NCBI RefSeq assembly: GCF_006715225.1
Contig: NZ_VFMU01000001.1
Span: 620,001-684,000 of the forward strand
DNA: 64,000 nucleotides
Origin: Arthrobacter sp. SLBN-112
Lineage (GTDB): Bacteria; Actinomycetota; Actinomycetes; Actinomycetales; Micrococcaceae
Direction: 5' to 3'
The first letter of the stretch is position 1, and each line of letters opens with the position of its first letter. The position numbers and the translations under genes were made by a program. Shown here piece after piece: positions 32,935 through 41,466 of this stretch. The notes beneath the pieces were generated by a model. It made no database searches and had not been told where the DNA came from. It saw only the letters and a program-made list of their open reading frames with translations.

Positions 32935-34262
32935 CACGCAACCTTGCAGGGGGACGTCTTCGGATCCGGTGCCCAGCACGGGACGTTCAGGGTGTCCATG
33001 ATCTTGGCTAGTTCCGCCCCCTGCCGGTCCAGCGTGGCCTTGACGTCCGCGTTGTTCAGGCAGATCTCCTGGAAACAGTTCTTGAACAGCTGGGAGACCT
33101 GGGGGTCCTTGTCGCCCAGGCCCACCGGCGGCAGGGCGAGCAGGGCGTCGGAGGCCTCCTGCTGCGCCTTGACCGCCTTTGCTTCAAGGGCCACGCCGCC
33201 GGGGAGGTCGCCGCCGATGTCCGTCTTCACCACGGGGAAGAAAGAGTTGGATTTCAGTGTCTCGATCTGCGCCTCGGGCTTGGACAGCGACTTGATGAGC
33301 TCGAAGGCCTTGTCCTTCTCGGGCGAGCCCTTCGGCACCGCCATACCGCCCACGATCAGGAGGTAGCCCCTGCCCTTGGGCCCGGACGGCGCCGGAACCA
33401 TCTGCCAGTCGTCCGGCTTGTCCTTGACTGCGTTGATGAGGCGCGCCACATGGTCCCATGCCACCAACACCTCGCCGTTGGCCAGGGGCTCCTGCATGAA
33501 GTCGTAGTTGGCGGAGGCGGGATTCATGTTGGCCCAGAGCTCGCGCATGTAGGTCCAGGCAGTGACGGCGTCCTGGTTGCGGAAGGTGGTGATCTGTCCG
33601 CCTGTGAAGCTGGGAATCAGGAAGCCCTGGTAGAACCGGTGGTGCAGACCCTTGGGTCCAGCGGGAAGGCCGAAGACGGGGCGGCCGCTGGCCTCCTTGG
33701 CCGCCTTGGCCCACGCCAGGTACTGGTCGTACGTGAGCTTGTTGACGTCAGCCCCAGATGGCAGCCATTGCAGCGCCTTTTTATTGATCGCCAGCACGTA
33801 GGTGGCCTGGATCCACGGGATGTAGCGGGGGACGTCGGTGCCAAGCTTGGCAAGCTCAGCCACGTCCTTGGAGTAACCGGCCGAGGAGAGGTCCTTCATC
33901 AGCGAGCTGAGGTCCTCCAGCTGCGAGGCGAAGGGGGCGAGGTCGCCGTGGAGCCCCCCTGCGATGCCCACCTCAACCTTCCCCGCGGCGAGCTGGGACT
34001 TCAACGTGGTGTTGAAGACACCGGTATCAACAGGGTTGTAGGCAACGCTGATGTCCCCCGCGAATTTCTTGAGGGTGGCCTCGTACTTCTGGCGTTCCTC
34101 CACCGGGGAGAACTGCGTTGAGAGGAAGCTGACGGATCCCTTGCCGCCGCTTCCGCTGGTATTCACCCCGCAGGCTGCAAGCACCGGGCAGGCCGCCAAG
34201 ACCGTAAGGCCCCCCTTCAACAATGCTCGCCGGCTGACGTCGTGGTGGGCGGAAACGGACAT
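32934..34262 (-). CDS. sugar-binding lipoprotein of the ABC importer
   Basis: A 442-residue family 1 solute-binding protein. The N-terminus carries a twin-arginine-like signal (SRRALLKGG) and a lipobox LAAC (Cys31), so the protein is probably exported folded and lipid-anchored. The mature part starts with SVSFLSTQFSPVEERQKYEATL. First gene of the six-gene sugar operon. The frame extends 18 codons upstream into the promoter region, but the chosen ATG has GGAGG just before it. Confidence 0.92.
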   Translation of the reverse strand: MSVSAHHDVSRRALLKGGLTVLAACPVLAACGVNTSGSGGKGSVSFLSTQFSPVEERQKYEATLKKFAGDISVAYNPVDTGVFNTTLKSQLAAGKVEVGIAGGLHGDLAPFASQLEDLSSLMKDLSSAGYSKDVAELAKLGTDVPRYIPWIQATYVLAINKKALQWLPSGADVNKLTYDQYLAWAKAAKEASGRPVFGLPAGPKGLHHRFYQGFLIPSFTGGQITTFRNQDAVTAWTYMRELWANMNPASANYDFMQEPLANGEVLVAWDHVARLINAVKDKPDDWQMVPAPSGPKGRGYLLIVGGMAVPKGSPEKDKAFELIKSLSKPEAQIETLKSNSFFPVVKTDIGGDLPGGVALEAKAVKAQQEASDALLALPPVGLGDKDPQVSQLFKNCFQEICLNNADVKATLDRQGAELAKIMDTLNVPCWAPDPKTSPCKVA

Positions 34263-34304
34263 TAGAGCCTCCTGGGGGTGAAGGACTGCTAGGTTTTTTG
34301 TCTG

Positions 34305-34336
34305 ATGATCGATCATAATTGTGTGATATAGATCAC
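34305..34336. promoter_or_regulatory. palindromic operator candidates for the ROK regulator
   Basis: ATGATCGATCAT (34305-34316) is a perfect 12-bp palindrome, followed 6 nt later by GTGAT-ATAG-ATCAC (34323-34336). Both lie in the AT-richer strip between the divergent binding-protein and ROK genes, where a repressor could control both. Confidence 0.55.
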
Positions 34337-34410
34337 GTCAATGATGAGCCGGCCAATCCGCGTACCCGCAGTGGACGGATCAGACGCATGAGGAAAGGAA
34401 TCCGGCCGCA

Positions 34411-35592
34411 ATGACGGAGCAGAGGACGCTGGTGGGAGAGGTTGCCCAGCCGCCGGCCGGTCCTGCCACCAGCGCCGGGCACCTTCTCCAGCTCCTGCGC
34501 TCCAACGCCTCGGGGTACAGCCGAGCGGACCTGCTGGAGATCACCGGAATGGCGCGTTCCACCCTTTACGAGCGGCTCGATGCGCTTTTCGCGGCCGGAC
34601 TTGTCTACGAGTCCACTCCCCTCCGCGCACAGCGTGGCAGGCCGCCCCGTTCGCTCCGTTTCGATGACCGCAACAAGCTGGTGCTGTGCCTGGAAATCGG
34701 CCATACGCACGCCGGCATCCATCTCCTGTCACTGGGCAGGGAGGTGGTGGCTTCCGCACGTATCCCCGTGGAGATCGGGAACGCCCAGGAGGTGGTGGTC
34801 GGCCAGGTGGTCGGCGAGGCGCTGCGGCTGCTCGACGGCCGGCAACCGGTAGGCGCAGGAGTAGGACTGCCGGCTCCCGTGGACCCGCTCCACCGTCTAG
34901 GGCTGGAGCGGACCGTCCTTGCCCATTGGGACCTGCAGCTGTTGCAGGAGGCGATGGAATCCATGCTTGACTGCCCGGTCCTGCTGGAAAATGACGCCCG
35001 GTCAATGGCTGTGGGGGAGGTCCGGGGCCCGCTCGACTCCCTGGTCGCGGTGAAGGTGAGCACCGGGATCGGCTCCGGGATCATTGTCCGGGGTTCGCTG
35101 GTGCGCGGTGCCCACGGCGCCGCCGGGGACATCGGGCACGTGCGCATCCCGGAGGCCGCGGGTTGCCGGTGCCGCTGTGGCAGGGACGGCTGCCTGGCGG
35201 CAGTGGCTTCCGGGCGCGCGCTGCTGGCCAGCCCGCACTTTGCGCATTACGGGACGCTGCGCCGGTTGGTTGACGCTGCCGACGACGATCCGGACGTCCA
35301 GGCCGCAATCGCGGAGGCCGGAAGGGTGCTCGGACGCGCCCTCGCCGCCGTGGTGGGCACGCTGAACCCCGGCCGGGTGGCGGTCGGCGGGCTGGTGGGA
35401 GTGCTTCCAGGCTTCCTGCAGGCGTGCCGGCAGCAAATCCTCACGGACGCCTTCGAACCTTCCCTGGTTGATCTGGAGATCGTCCCTGCGGACAGCCGCA
35501 ACGCCACCGCGGTGGGCCTTTGCCGGCTTGTGGAGGAAAGCCTCTACGCGCCGGAGCGGGTGGAACAGCTGCTGTCCCAGCATGGCGGCTGA
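34411..35592 (+). CDS. ROK-family transcriptional regulator
   Basis: A 393-residue sugar-responsive regulator. A winged helix-turn-helix lies in residues 22-80 (SRADLLEITGMARSTLYERLDAL). The ROK sugar-kinase-like domain follows with GVGLPAPVDP near residue 150, GSGIIVRGSLVRGAHGAAGDIGH near residue 222 and the zinc motif CRCRCGRDGC near residue 252. It is divergent from the sugar operon and probably represses it until an inducer binds. The ATG follows AGGAAAGGA at a suitable distance. Confidence 0.92.
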   Translation: MTEQRTLVGEVAQPPAGPATSAGHLLQLLRSNASGYSRADLLEITGMARSTLYERLDALFAAGLVYESTPLRAQRGRPPRSLRFDDRNKLVLCLEIGHTHAGIHLLSLGREVVASARIPVEIGNAQEVVVGQVVGEALRLLDGRQPVGAGVGLPAPVDPLHRLGLERTVLAHWDLQLLQEAMESMLDCPVLLENDARSMAVGEVRGPLDSLVAVKVSTGIGSGIIVRGSLVRGAHGAAGDIGHVRIPEAAGCRCRCGRDGCLAAVASGRALLASPHFAHYGTLRRLVDAADDDPDVQAAIAEAGRVLGRALAAVVGTLNPGRVAVGGLVGVLPGFLQACRQQILTDAFEPSLVDLEIVPADSRNATAVGLCRLVEESLYAPERVEQLLSQHGG

Positions 35593-35682
35593 GCAGGCAC
35601 AAGGGCTGGTGAGGTGGGGCACCAATGTGGCCCCCGCCGTCGCGCCTTGCTACCTTGGAATCCAAGGCTCCATCCCGAGCCT

Positions 35683-35723
35683 CCGGACGACGGTTCAGTA
35701 CCCGGCACGCGACAAGACTGGCC
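35683..35723 (+). ncRNA. guanidine-III (ykkC-III) riboswitch
   Basis: The segment contains, in order, CCGGACGA, GTACCCGG, GACAAGAC and a closing GGCC, the conserved blocks of the short pseudoknotted guanidine-III class; the spacing also fits the Thermobifida fusca example as I remember it. CCGG at 35683-35686 can pair with CCGG at 35702-35705, and CAGT near 35696 with ACTG near 35717. The ribosome-binding AAAGGA starts directly after the last block and the SMR start codon is 13 nt further, so ligand binding would control translation. A CCTTGG-AAT-CCAAGG hairpin (35653-35667) lies just upstream. Confidence 0.85.
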
Positions 35724-35736
35724 AAAGGATCTGGTC

Positions 35737-36060
35737 ATGTCCTGGTTAATCCTCATTCTTTCCGGTGCGCTGGAGGCCGTCTGGGCAGCCGCCCTGCACC
35801 GTGCTTCCAAGGCTTCCGGACGCCGGCGCCTGGCCCCTGCAGCCCTGTTCCTTGTGGCCGTTGCTGCGAGCACCGGCGGCCTGGCGGTGGCGATGCAGTC
35901 CATTCCCACCGGCACGGCGTACGCGGTATGGGTCGGTGTGGGCGTGGTCCTGACCTCCGCCTACGCGATGGCCACCAGGGTGGAACGTCCGACGGCGGCG
36001 CGCCTGTTGCTGCTGTCCGGCATCGCCGCGTGCGTGGTTGGCCTCAAAGTGGTGGCGTGA
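35737..36060 (+). CDS. SMR-family exporter subunit 1 (guanidinium exporter type)
   Basis: A 107-residue four-helix small multidrug resistance protein with the coupling glutamate in helix 1 (ALEAVWAAAL, Glu13) and SIPTGTAYAVWVGVG in helix 3. Its place behind a guanidine-III riboswitch suggests it exports guanidinium. The second SMR gene starts 2 nt after its stop, so the two probably form a paired antiporter. The frame is open 41 codons upstream but passes through the riboswitch; the ATG at 35737 starts the first helix. Confidence 0.9.
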   Translation: MSWLILILSGALEAVWAAALHRASKASGRRRLAPAALFLVAVAASTGGLAVAMQSIPTGTAYAVWVGVGVVLTSAYAMATRVERPTAARLLLLSGIAACVVGLKVVA

Positions 36061-36062
36061 CG

Positions 36063-36422
36063 ATGAAGCGTTCTGTTCCCTGGCTGATGCTCCTGGCCTC
36101 CGCTGTCCTGGAGGCAGTCTGGGCCACGGCCCTGGGCCTGTCGGACGGTTTCAGCAGGCCGCTGCCCACGATTGTCTTCGCCGTCACCGCAACCCTGAGC
36201 ATGCTCGGCCTGGGGATGTCGATCCGGAGCATTCCGCTGGGCACCGCCTACGCCATCTGGGTGGGCATTGGCGCCGCGTTGACGGTGGGCTGGGCCATGG
36301 CCACCGGCGTGGAACCGTTCAGTGTGGTGAAGCTGCTCTTCATTGCCGGCATCGTGGGCTGCGCCGCCGGCCTCAAGGCGCTGCCTGCGAAGGACGCGGC
36401 GCCCGCGCGCAGCAGTGACTAG
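36063..36422 (+). CDS. SMR-family exporter subunit 2 (guanidinium exporter type)
   Basis: A 119-residue partner of the preceding SMR protein with the same layout: coupling glutamate in VLEAVWATALGLSDGF (Glu17) and SIPLGTAYAIWVGIGA in helix 3, close to the Gdx-type guanidinium exporters. Two adjacent, unequal SMR genes usually encode a heterodimer whose subunits insert in opposite orientations. The kinase gene follows after 9 nt with its own -10 element, which overlaps this gene's stop codon. Confidence 0.9.
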   Translation: MKRSVPWLMLLASAVLEAVWATALGLSDGFSRPLPTIVFAVTATLSMLGLGMSIRSIPLGTAYAIWVGIGAALTVGWAMATGVEPFSVVKLLFIAGIVGCAAGLKALPAKDAAPARSSD

Positions 36423-36425
36423 GCT
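36420..36425 (+). promoter_or_regulatory. -10 element of the kinase gene, probable leaderless start
   Basis: TAGGCT overlaps the SMR stop codon and lies 6 nt before the ATG at 36432. Confidence 0.5.
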
Positions 36426-36431
36426 TTTGCC

Positions 36432-37058
36432 ATGGACTCCCCCGAGATCACCAACGCCCTGGACGCGCTGCGGCGCCGGGTAGCCCCCGGAACGCGCACC
36501 ATCCTGGGCATCGCAGGGGCGCCGGGCTCCGGCAAGTCCACCTTTGCCGCATGGCTGCAGGAGCAGTTCACTCCGGGGACGTCGGTTGTAGTCCCCATGG
36601 ACGGCTTCCACCTAGGCAACGCGATCATTGAGGGAACCCCGCTCCGGCAGCGGAAAGGCGCCATTGATACGTTCGACGCCGGCGGCTACCTTTCGCTGCT
36701 GCGGCGCCTGGCGCGCCGGGACGAGGCCGTGGTCTACGCACCGGAGTTCCGCCGCGCCATTGACGAGCCGGTGGCCGCCTCCATCGCCGTCCCGGCTGAC
36801 GTCCCGCTGGTGATCACGGAAGGCAACTACCTGCTGGCGGACCAGGAGCCGTGGAAAGAGATCCGGGCGCAACTGGACGAGGTGTGGTTCCTGGAAACGC
36901 CGCCCGCCCTGCGGCTGCAGCGGCTGGTGGACCGCCACGTGTCATTCGGGATGGACCCGGAGGCCGCGGCGGCCTGGGCCAACGGACCCGATGAAGCGAA
37001 TGCCCACCTGATCCAGGCCGCCCGCCAGGCCGCGGACCGCATCATCCCCTGGCTTTAG
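36432..37058 (+). CDS. P-loop nucleoside/nucleotide kinase family protein
   Basis: A 208-residue kinase of the PRK/uridine-kinase/PanK superfamily: Walker A GAPGSGKS (residues 29-36), VVPMDGFHLGNAIIE near residue 53, DTFDAGGYLSLLRRL near residue 78 and LVITEGNYLLAD near residue 121. Relatives (YggC/FrcK type) are annotated as putative fructose-transport or pantothenate-like kinases; the substrate is not certain. It starts 9 nt after the SMR pair but has its own promoter signal. Confidence 0.85.
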   Translation: MDSPEITNALDALRRRVAPGTRTILGIAGAPGSGKSTFAAWLQEQFTPGTSVVVPMDGFHLGNAIIEGTPLRQRKGAIDTFDAGGYLSLLRRLARRDEAVVYAPEFRRAIDEPVAASIAVPADVPLVITEGNYLLADQEPWKEIRAQLDEVWFLETPPALRLQRLVDRHVSFGMDPEAAAAWANGPDEANAHLIQAARQAADRIIPWL

Positions 37059-37097
37059 TCAAACTTTCTGGAAATAAGGAAACGAACAGGAGCACCC

Positions 37098-38111
37098 ATG
37101 GCAAACACGCCCACTAATCCCGCAGGCACTGTCCAGCTCGGCGACGGCCTGGCCGTCAGCCCCCTGGGCTTCGGGGGCATGGCCCTCACCCCGGTGTACG
37201 GCGAGGTTGACCCGGCAGAGGCACTGCGGACGCTGCACCATGCCGTCGATGCGGGCATGAGCTTCATCGACACCGCGGACATCTACGGCGGCGGCAGCAA
37301 CGAGGAACTGATCTCCCAGCTGCTTAGGGACCGGCGGGATGAGGTCCAGCTGGCTACCAAGTTCGCCCTGGTGGGCACGCCCACTGACGGCTACACGGAC
37401 ATCCGCGGCGACGCTGAATACGTCCGCCAGGCGGTGGACCGGAGCCTCCAACGGCTGGGCACCGACGTCATCGACCTCTACTACATGCACCGCCGCGACG
37501 TCCGGGTCCCCATCGAGGAAACCGTGGGCGCCATGGTCGAGCTGGTCAAGCAGGGCAAGATCAAGCACCTGGGCCTGTCCGAAGTGACGGCCCAGGAACT
37601 GCGGGACGCGGCAGCGGTCCACCCGATCGCCGCGGTCCAAAGCGAATGGTCCATCTGGAGCCGGGACGTGGAACGCAATGTGGTTCCCACCGCCGCAGCC
37701 CTGGGCGTGGGCTTTGTCCCCTACTCCCCGCTGGGCCGCGGCTTCCTCACCGGAACCGTTGACACCGCAAGCCTGGGCGAGAAGGACTTCAGACGGAACA
37801 TTCCCCGGTTTGCCCCGGACGCCGCAAGCGCCAACCAGGCCGTGGTGGACACCGTCCGGTCCGTGGCGGACCAACTCCGCGCCACACCGGCGCAGGTGGC
37901 GCTGGCCTGGCTCTTCGCCCAGGGAAAGCGGCTCGGCCTGCCGGTCGTTCCCATTCCTGGCACCCGCAAGGCCGCCCGGATCGACGAGAACCTTGGCGCG
38001 CTTGCCCTGGACCTGACCCCGGCGCACCTGGAGGCCCTCGACGCAGCGTCGGATGCCGTCGTCGGCTCCCGTTCCGCGGACCCCAAATGGGTGTCCGAAG
38101 GGCGGGAATAA
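37098..38111 (+). CDS. aldo/keto reductase
   Basis: A 337-residue NADPH-dependent (beta/alpha)8-barrel reductase. The AKR catalytic set is visible: Asp and Tyr in FIDTADIYGGG near residue 57, Lys in VQLATKFALVG near residue 87, His in IDLYYMHRRD near residue 131. The C-terminal cofactor motif is VVPIPGTRKAARIDENLGAL. It acts on small aldehydes or ketones; the substrate is unknown. AACAGGAGC precedes the ATG. Confidence 0.92.
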   Translation: MANTPTNPAGTVQLGDGLAVSPLGFGGMALTPVYGEVDPAEALRTLHHAVDAGMSFIDTADIYGGGSNEELISQLLRDRRDEVQLATKFALVGTPTDGYTDIRGDAEYVRQAVDRSLQRLGTDVIDLYYMHRRDVRVPIEETVGAMVELVKQGKIKHLGLSEVTAQELRDAAAVHPIAAVQSEWSIWSRDVERNVVPTAAALGVGFVPYSPLGRGFLTGTVDTASLGEKDFRRNIPRFAPDAASANQAVVDTVRSVADQLRATPAQVALAWLFAQGKRLGLPVVPIPGTRKAARIDENLGALALDLTPAHLEALDAASDAVVGSRSADPKWVSEGRE

Positions 38112-38166
38112 GCGCATCCTTTGAAAGCCCGCACACCCTGACGTAACCACCATCCCAAGGAGCCCC

Positions 38167-38469
38167 ATGCCTGCCATCATCCACTTCGAAGTACAGATTG
38201 ACCCTGCCCACCGCGACGACGCCGCCAAGCACCTGTCCGAAACGCTTGCAGCCACCCGCGCCTGGCCCGGCAACCAGGGCATTGAAGCGCTGGTGGATGA
38301 CGCGGACCCCTGCCACATCCTGGTGGTGGAAACCTGGGCCACCACGCAGGACCATGACGACTATGCCGCCTGGCGGACCACGCCGGAAGGCAAGAGCGGC
38401 CTGCATAAGATCCTCGCCGGGCCGCCGTCCAAGCAGGTCTACTCCACCACCATGCCGCTGGACCTGTAG
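38167..38469 (+). CDS. antibiotic-biosynthesis-monooxygenase (ABM/YgiN-like) domain protein
   Basis: A 100-residue ferredoxin-like-fold protein: IIHFEVQIDPAHRDDAAKHLSETL at the start and ILVVETWATTQDHDDYAAWR in the middle. Members act as cofactor-independent quinol monooxygenases or haem-degrading enzymes, usually as dimers; the role here is not defined. It lies between an aldo/keto reductase gene and an MBL-hydrolase gene, all on one strand with short gaps, suggesting one operon for aldehyde or quinone handling. Confidence 0.82.
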   Translation: MPAIIHFEVQIDPAHRDDAAKHLSETLAATRAWPGNQGIEALVDDADPCHILVVETWATTQDHDDYAAWRTTPEGKSGLHKILAGPPSKQVYSTTMPLDL

Positions 38470-38472
38470 CCC

Positions 38473-39141
38473 GTGCCCGGACCGAAGCCCATGGACTCAC
38501 TTCTCTACGACCTGCCGGCCCTCACCATCCGCAGCATCTCCGTCAGCGCAATGGACAACAACGTGTACCTCCTGACGGCCAAGGAGAGCGGTGCACAGCT
38601 GTTGATTGACGCCGCCGACGACCTGCCCGCCATCCAGCAGCTGCTGGCGGACGGGGCTGCGGACACGTCGGCAGCCCCGCACGTGGCACTGATCGCCACC
38701 ACCCACCAGCACTGGGACCACGTCCGCGCGCTGAAGGAGCTGGTGGAGGCCACCGGGGCGCCGACAGCGGCCGGAGCGGACGACGCCGACGCGCTGCCGG
38801 TTGCGGCGGACCGGCGGCTTGGGCATGGGGACACGGTAGCCGTGCCCGGCTTTGAGCTGGCCGCCGTGCACCTGCGCGGCCACACTCCCGGCTCCATCGC
38901 GTTTGTCTACCAGGACCCCGAGGGGCCCGCCCATATTTTCTCGGGGGATTCGCTGTTCCCGGGCGGTGTGGGCAACACGCAACAGGACCCGGAACGGTTC
39001 AACCAGCTCCTGTCCGACGTCACCGAGCGGTTGTTCGGCGCATACCCGGACACCGCCGTCGTCCATCCCGGCCACGGCAAGCCCACCACCTTGGGAGCCG
39101 AGCGGCCGCACTTGGAGGAGTGGCGCGCCCGCGGCTGGTAG
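38473..39141 (+). CDS. MBL-fold metallohydrolase (glyoxalase II-like)
   Basis: A 222-residue hydrolase with THQHWDHVRAL near residue 77 (the HxHxDH pattern), HLRGHTPGSIAF near residue 135, SGDSLFPGGVGN near residue 157 and VHPGHGKPTTLG near residue 197. These ligands bind two metal ions. Glyoxalase II-like activity on a thioester is likely but unproven. The start may be the GTG at 38473, 3 nt after the previous stop, or the ATG at 38491, which loses only six residues. Confidence 0.87.
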   Translation: MPGPKPMDSLLYDLPALTIRSISVSAMDNNVYLLTAKESGAQLLIDAADDLPAIQQLLADGAADTSAAPHVALIATTHQHWDHVRALKELVEATGAPTAAGADDADALPVAADRRLGHGDTVAVPGFELAAVHLRGHTPGSIAFVYQDPEGPAHIFSGDSLFPGGVGNTQQDPERFNQLLSDVTERLFGAYPDTAVVHPGHGKPTTLGAERPHLEEWRARGW

Positions 39142-39152
39142 CCGTTTAAACG

Positions 39153-39214
39153 CATCGAGTGCTCCGTAGTTGTCGTTATGACGCGTCTAAACGACAACTA
39201 CGGAGCACTCGATG
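39153..39214. repeat. palindromic intergenic element, copy 2
   Basis: Perfect 25-nt arms (39153-39177 and 39190-39214) around a 12-nt loop. The left arm begins CATCGAGTGCTCCGTAG. The same arm and loop lengths and most of the arm sequence occur at 15480-15541, whereas the loops differ. This copy lies 11 nt after the MBL stop and 23 nt before the end of the convergent helicase gene. Confidence 0.9.
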
Positions 39215-39237
39215 TTGGGCGAGGGAGCCGGTGGGGA

Positions 39238-41151
39238 CTAGCGGCTGCGGCGCTCATTCGACGCCGGGGCGGAGGCGCGGCGCGGGCCGCTGCGGGCGGG
39301 ACGGCCCGAACCGCCGTTGCCGGAGGCGCCGCTGCCCGAACCGTAAGAACCGCCGGAGGTTCCACCGGTGTTGGAGGACCAGACGGCCTTGCTGCCGCCG
39401 GCTGCGCCTGCACCCGCAGAGCGCTGGCCCGATGCTCCTGCTGCTGCGCGCTGGCCGGTTGCGGGGCGTCCACTGCGCTGGCCGCCGCCGGAGGCCGGGC
39501 GTCCGCCTGAGGCGGGGCGGCCGGTGCCGCCGCGGGGGGCGGCGCTGCGGGTGATCCGGGAATCACCGCGGCCCTCAGCTGCACGTCCGTCCGAACCGCG
39601 GCCGGCCGATGAGCGGCCACCTGCCGCGGGGACGTCGTTACGGTGTGTGCCGGCAGCGGTGCCGCGGCCGCGGGCGTTGCGGCGGGCAGCGGCTGCTGCC
39701 ACGGCGCGGTCCTCGTTCTGCTCTGCATTGCGGTCGAAGGCTGCGCGGGCTTCCGTGCGTCCTTCGAAGGCGACAGCCCGGCGCTCGGCGCGGGGTACAT
39801 CGGTGCGGGCGGGCTCGGCCGAAACCTTGCCGCGTCCACCACGGCCGCCGCGGCCACCTGCAGCCGGTGCAGCCTGGCGGCGTGCACGCTTGCGCTCGGC
39901 GTTGGCACCTGTCGAGGTGCCGCCGCCCTGCCTGGGGGCCTTGGCGGCCATCAGTGCGGCGCGGGTGCGGGGGTCCACCTTGTCGGCGATTTCGCCCACC
40001 AGGCCAGCCACGATCGGGGAGTTGGCGGTGACGCGCTCGAAGTTCACGTCAACGCCGGCAGCCTTCATGAGCTTCTTCACGTCGGCCTGCTGCTCGGGCA
40101 GCGTCAGGGTGACAACGGTGCCGTCCGAACCGGCACGCGCGGTGCGGCCGGAGCGGTGCAGGTACGCCTTGTGCTCGGTGGGCGGGTCAACGTGGATGAC
40201 CAGTTCGACGTCGTCGACGTGCACACCGCGGGCGGCGACGTCGGTGGCCACCAGGACGCGGACGTCACCGTTGGAGAACTCGGCGAGGTTGCGGTCACGG
40301 GCGTTCTGCGACAGGTTGCCGTGCAGGTCCACGGCGGGGATCCCGGCGTCGGTCAGGGTCTTGGCCAGCTTGCGGGCGTGGTGCTTGGTCCGCATGAACA
40401 GGACGCGGCGGCCGGCGCCGGAGGCGAGCTCCACGATCAGCTGCTTCTTGACGGTCTGGTCATTGACCACCAGCACGTGGTGCTCCATGGTGGTCACCGC
40501 GGCCTGCGGATCGTCCACGGAGTGGGTGAGCGGGTTGGACAGGTAGCGCTGGACGATCTTGTCCACGCCGTTGTCCAGGGTGGCGGAGAAGAGCAGGCGC
40601 TGGCCCTGGCTGGGGGTCATGTCCATGAGCTTCTTGACCACGGGAAGGAAGCCGAGGTCGGCCATGTGGTCGGCCTCGTCCAGGACGGTGATCTCCACGG
40701 CCTCGAGGGTGAGGATGCGCTGGCGGATCAGGTCCTCCAGGCGGCCCGGGCAGGCGATGACGATATCGACGCCGGCCCGCAGTGCCTTTTCCTGGCGCGC
40801 CTGGGAGATGCCGCCGTAGATCACGGTGGTGTTCAGGCCGGCGGCCTTGGCCAGGGGCTCGATGGTGGCGTTGATCTGGGTTGCCAGTTCACGGGTGGGT
40901 GCCAGGACCAGGCCCATGGGGCGGCCGGGCTTGCGGAAGTGCTTGGCTTCCCGCTCAGCGAGTCGTGCTACAAGCGGGATGGCGAAAGCAATTGTCTTAC
41001 CGGATCCGGTCCGGCCGCGGCCCAGGACGTCACGGCCGGACAGCGTGTCCGGGAGTGTCTTGACCTGGATGGGGAACGGTTCAACGATTCCCTGCGCGGA
41101 AAGGGTGTCTGCAAGGGCCTTGGGAGTACCGAGGGCAGCAAAAGTAGTCAT
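39238..41151 (-). CDS. DEAD-box RNA helicase with Gly/Arg-rich tail
   Basis: A 637-residue ATP-dependent RNA helicase. The Q motif region (FAALGTPKALADTLSAQGI) opens the protein, followed by motif I (GRGRTGSGKT near residue 47), PTRELA, VLDEADHMADLG near residue 158, FSATLDNG, and HRSGRTARAG near residue 333. From about residue 400 the tail is rich in Arg, Gly, Ala and Ser with RGG-like repeats, a usual RNA-binding extension in actinobacterial RhlE/DeaD-like proteins. It probably helps ribosome assembly or mRNA turnover, often at low temperature. Confidence 0.93.
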   Translation of the reverse strand: MTTFAALGTPKALADTLSAQGIVEPFPIQVKTLPDTLSGRDVLGRGRTGSGKTIAFAIPLVARLAEREAKHFRKPGRPMGLVLAPTRELATQINATIEPLAKAAGLNTTVIYGGISQARQEKALRAGVDIVIACPGRLEDLIRQRILTLEAVEITVLDEADHMADLGFLPVVKKLMDMTPSQGQRLLFSATLDNGVDKIVQRYLSNPLTHSVDDPQAAVTTMEHHVLVVNDQTVKKQLIVELASGAGRRVLFMRTKHHARKLAKTLTDAGIPAVDLHGNLSQNARDRNLAEFSNGDVRVLVATDVAARGVHVDDVELVIHVDPPTEHKAYLHRSGRTARAGSDGTVVTLTLPEQQADVKKLMKAAGVDVNFERVTANSPIVAGLVGEIADKVDPRTRAALMAAKAPRQGGGTSTGANAERKRARRQAAPAAGGRGGRGGRGKVSAEPARTDVPRAERRAVAFEGRTEARAAFDRNAEQNEDRAVAAAAARRNARGRGTAAGTHRNDVPAAGGRSSAGRGSDGRAAEGRGDSRITRSAAPRGGTGRPASGGRPASGGGQRSGRPATGQRAAAGASGQRSAGAGAAGGSKAVWSSNTGGTSGGSYGSGSGASGNGGSGRPARSGPRRASAPASNERRSR

Positions 41152-41466
41152 GTAGTTTTTACGGTCTTTCAGGCGGTATCCATGCGGATATCGGCCCCCG
41201 ATGCCGGTTGGACCAGGGGTTCGCCGAAGAAAAGTCAGGTGATCAACCGTGCCGCTGCAAATTAGGACAGCCGGCAGGGACCAAATGGAACGCGTTCATC
41301 GACGCAGGATGTGCCTCTCACATGAAGAAAGCCCACTCCCTGGAAAGGATCTCCAGTCAGGAGCAGGCGGCATCACTGCACATCAAGTTCCTCCAGTCTA
41401 GCATCCCGCGGCCCATCCCCCGTCCCGGGCGTTGCCTTCGGGGCCATGGCGGGGCAGTGTTGAGGC
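41152..41466. other. divergent intergenic region upstream of the helicase and methyltransferase genes
   Basis: 315 nt between divergent genes, with a lower GC content than its surroundings near 41255-41395. It must hold the helicase promoter and probably a long 5' leader, as is common for cold-inducible helicase mRNAs. The open frames crossing it have no recognisable protein features. I see no convincing hairpin or operator. Confidence 0.45.
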
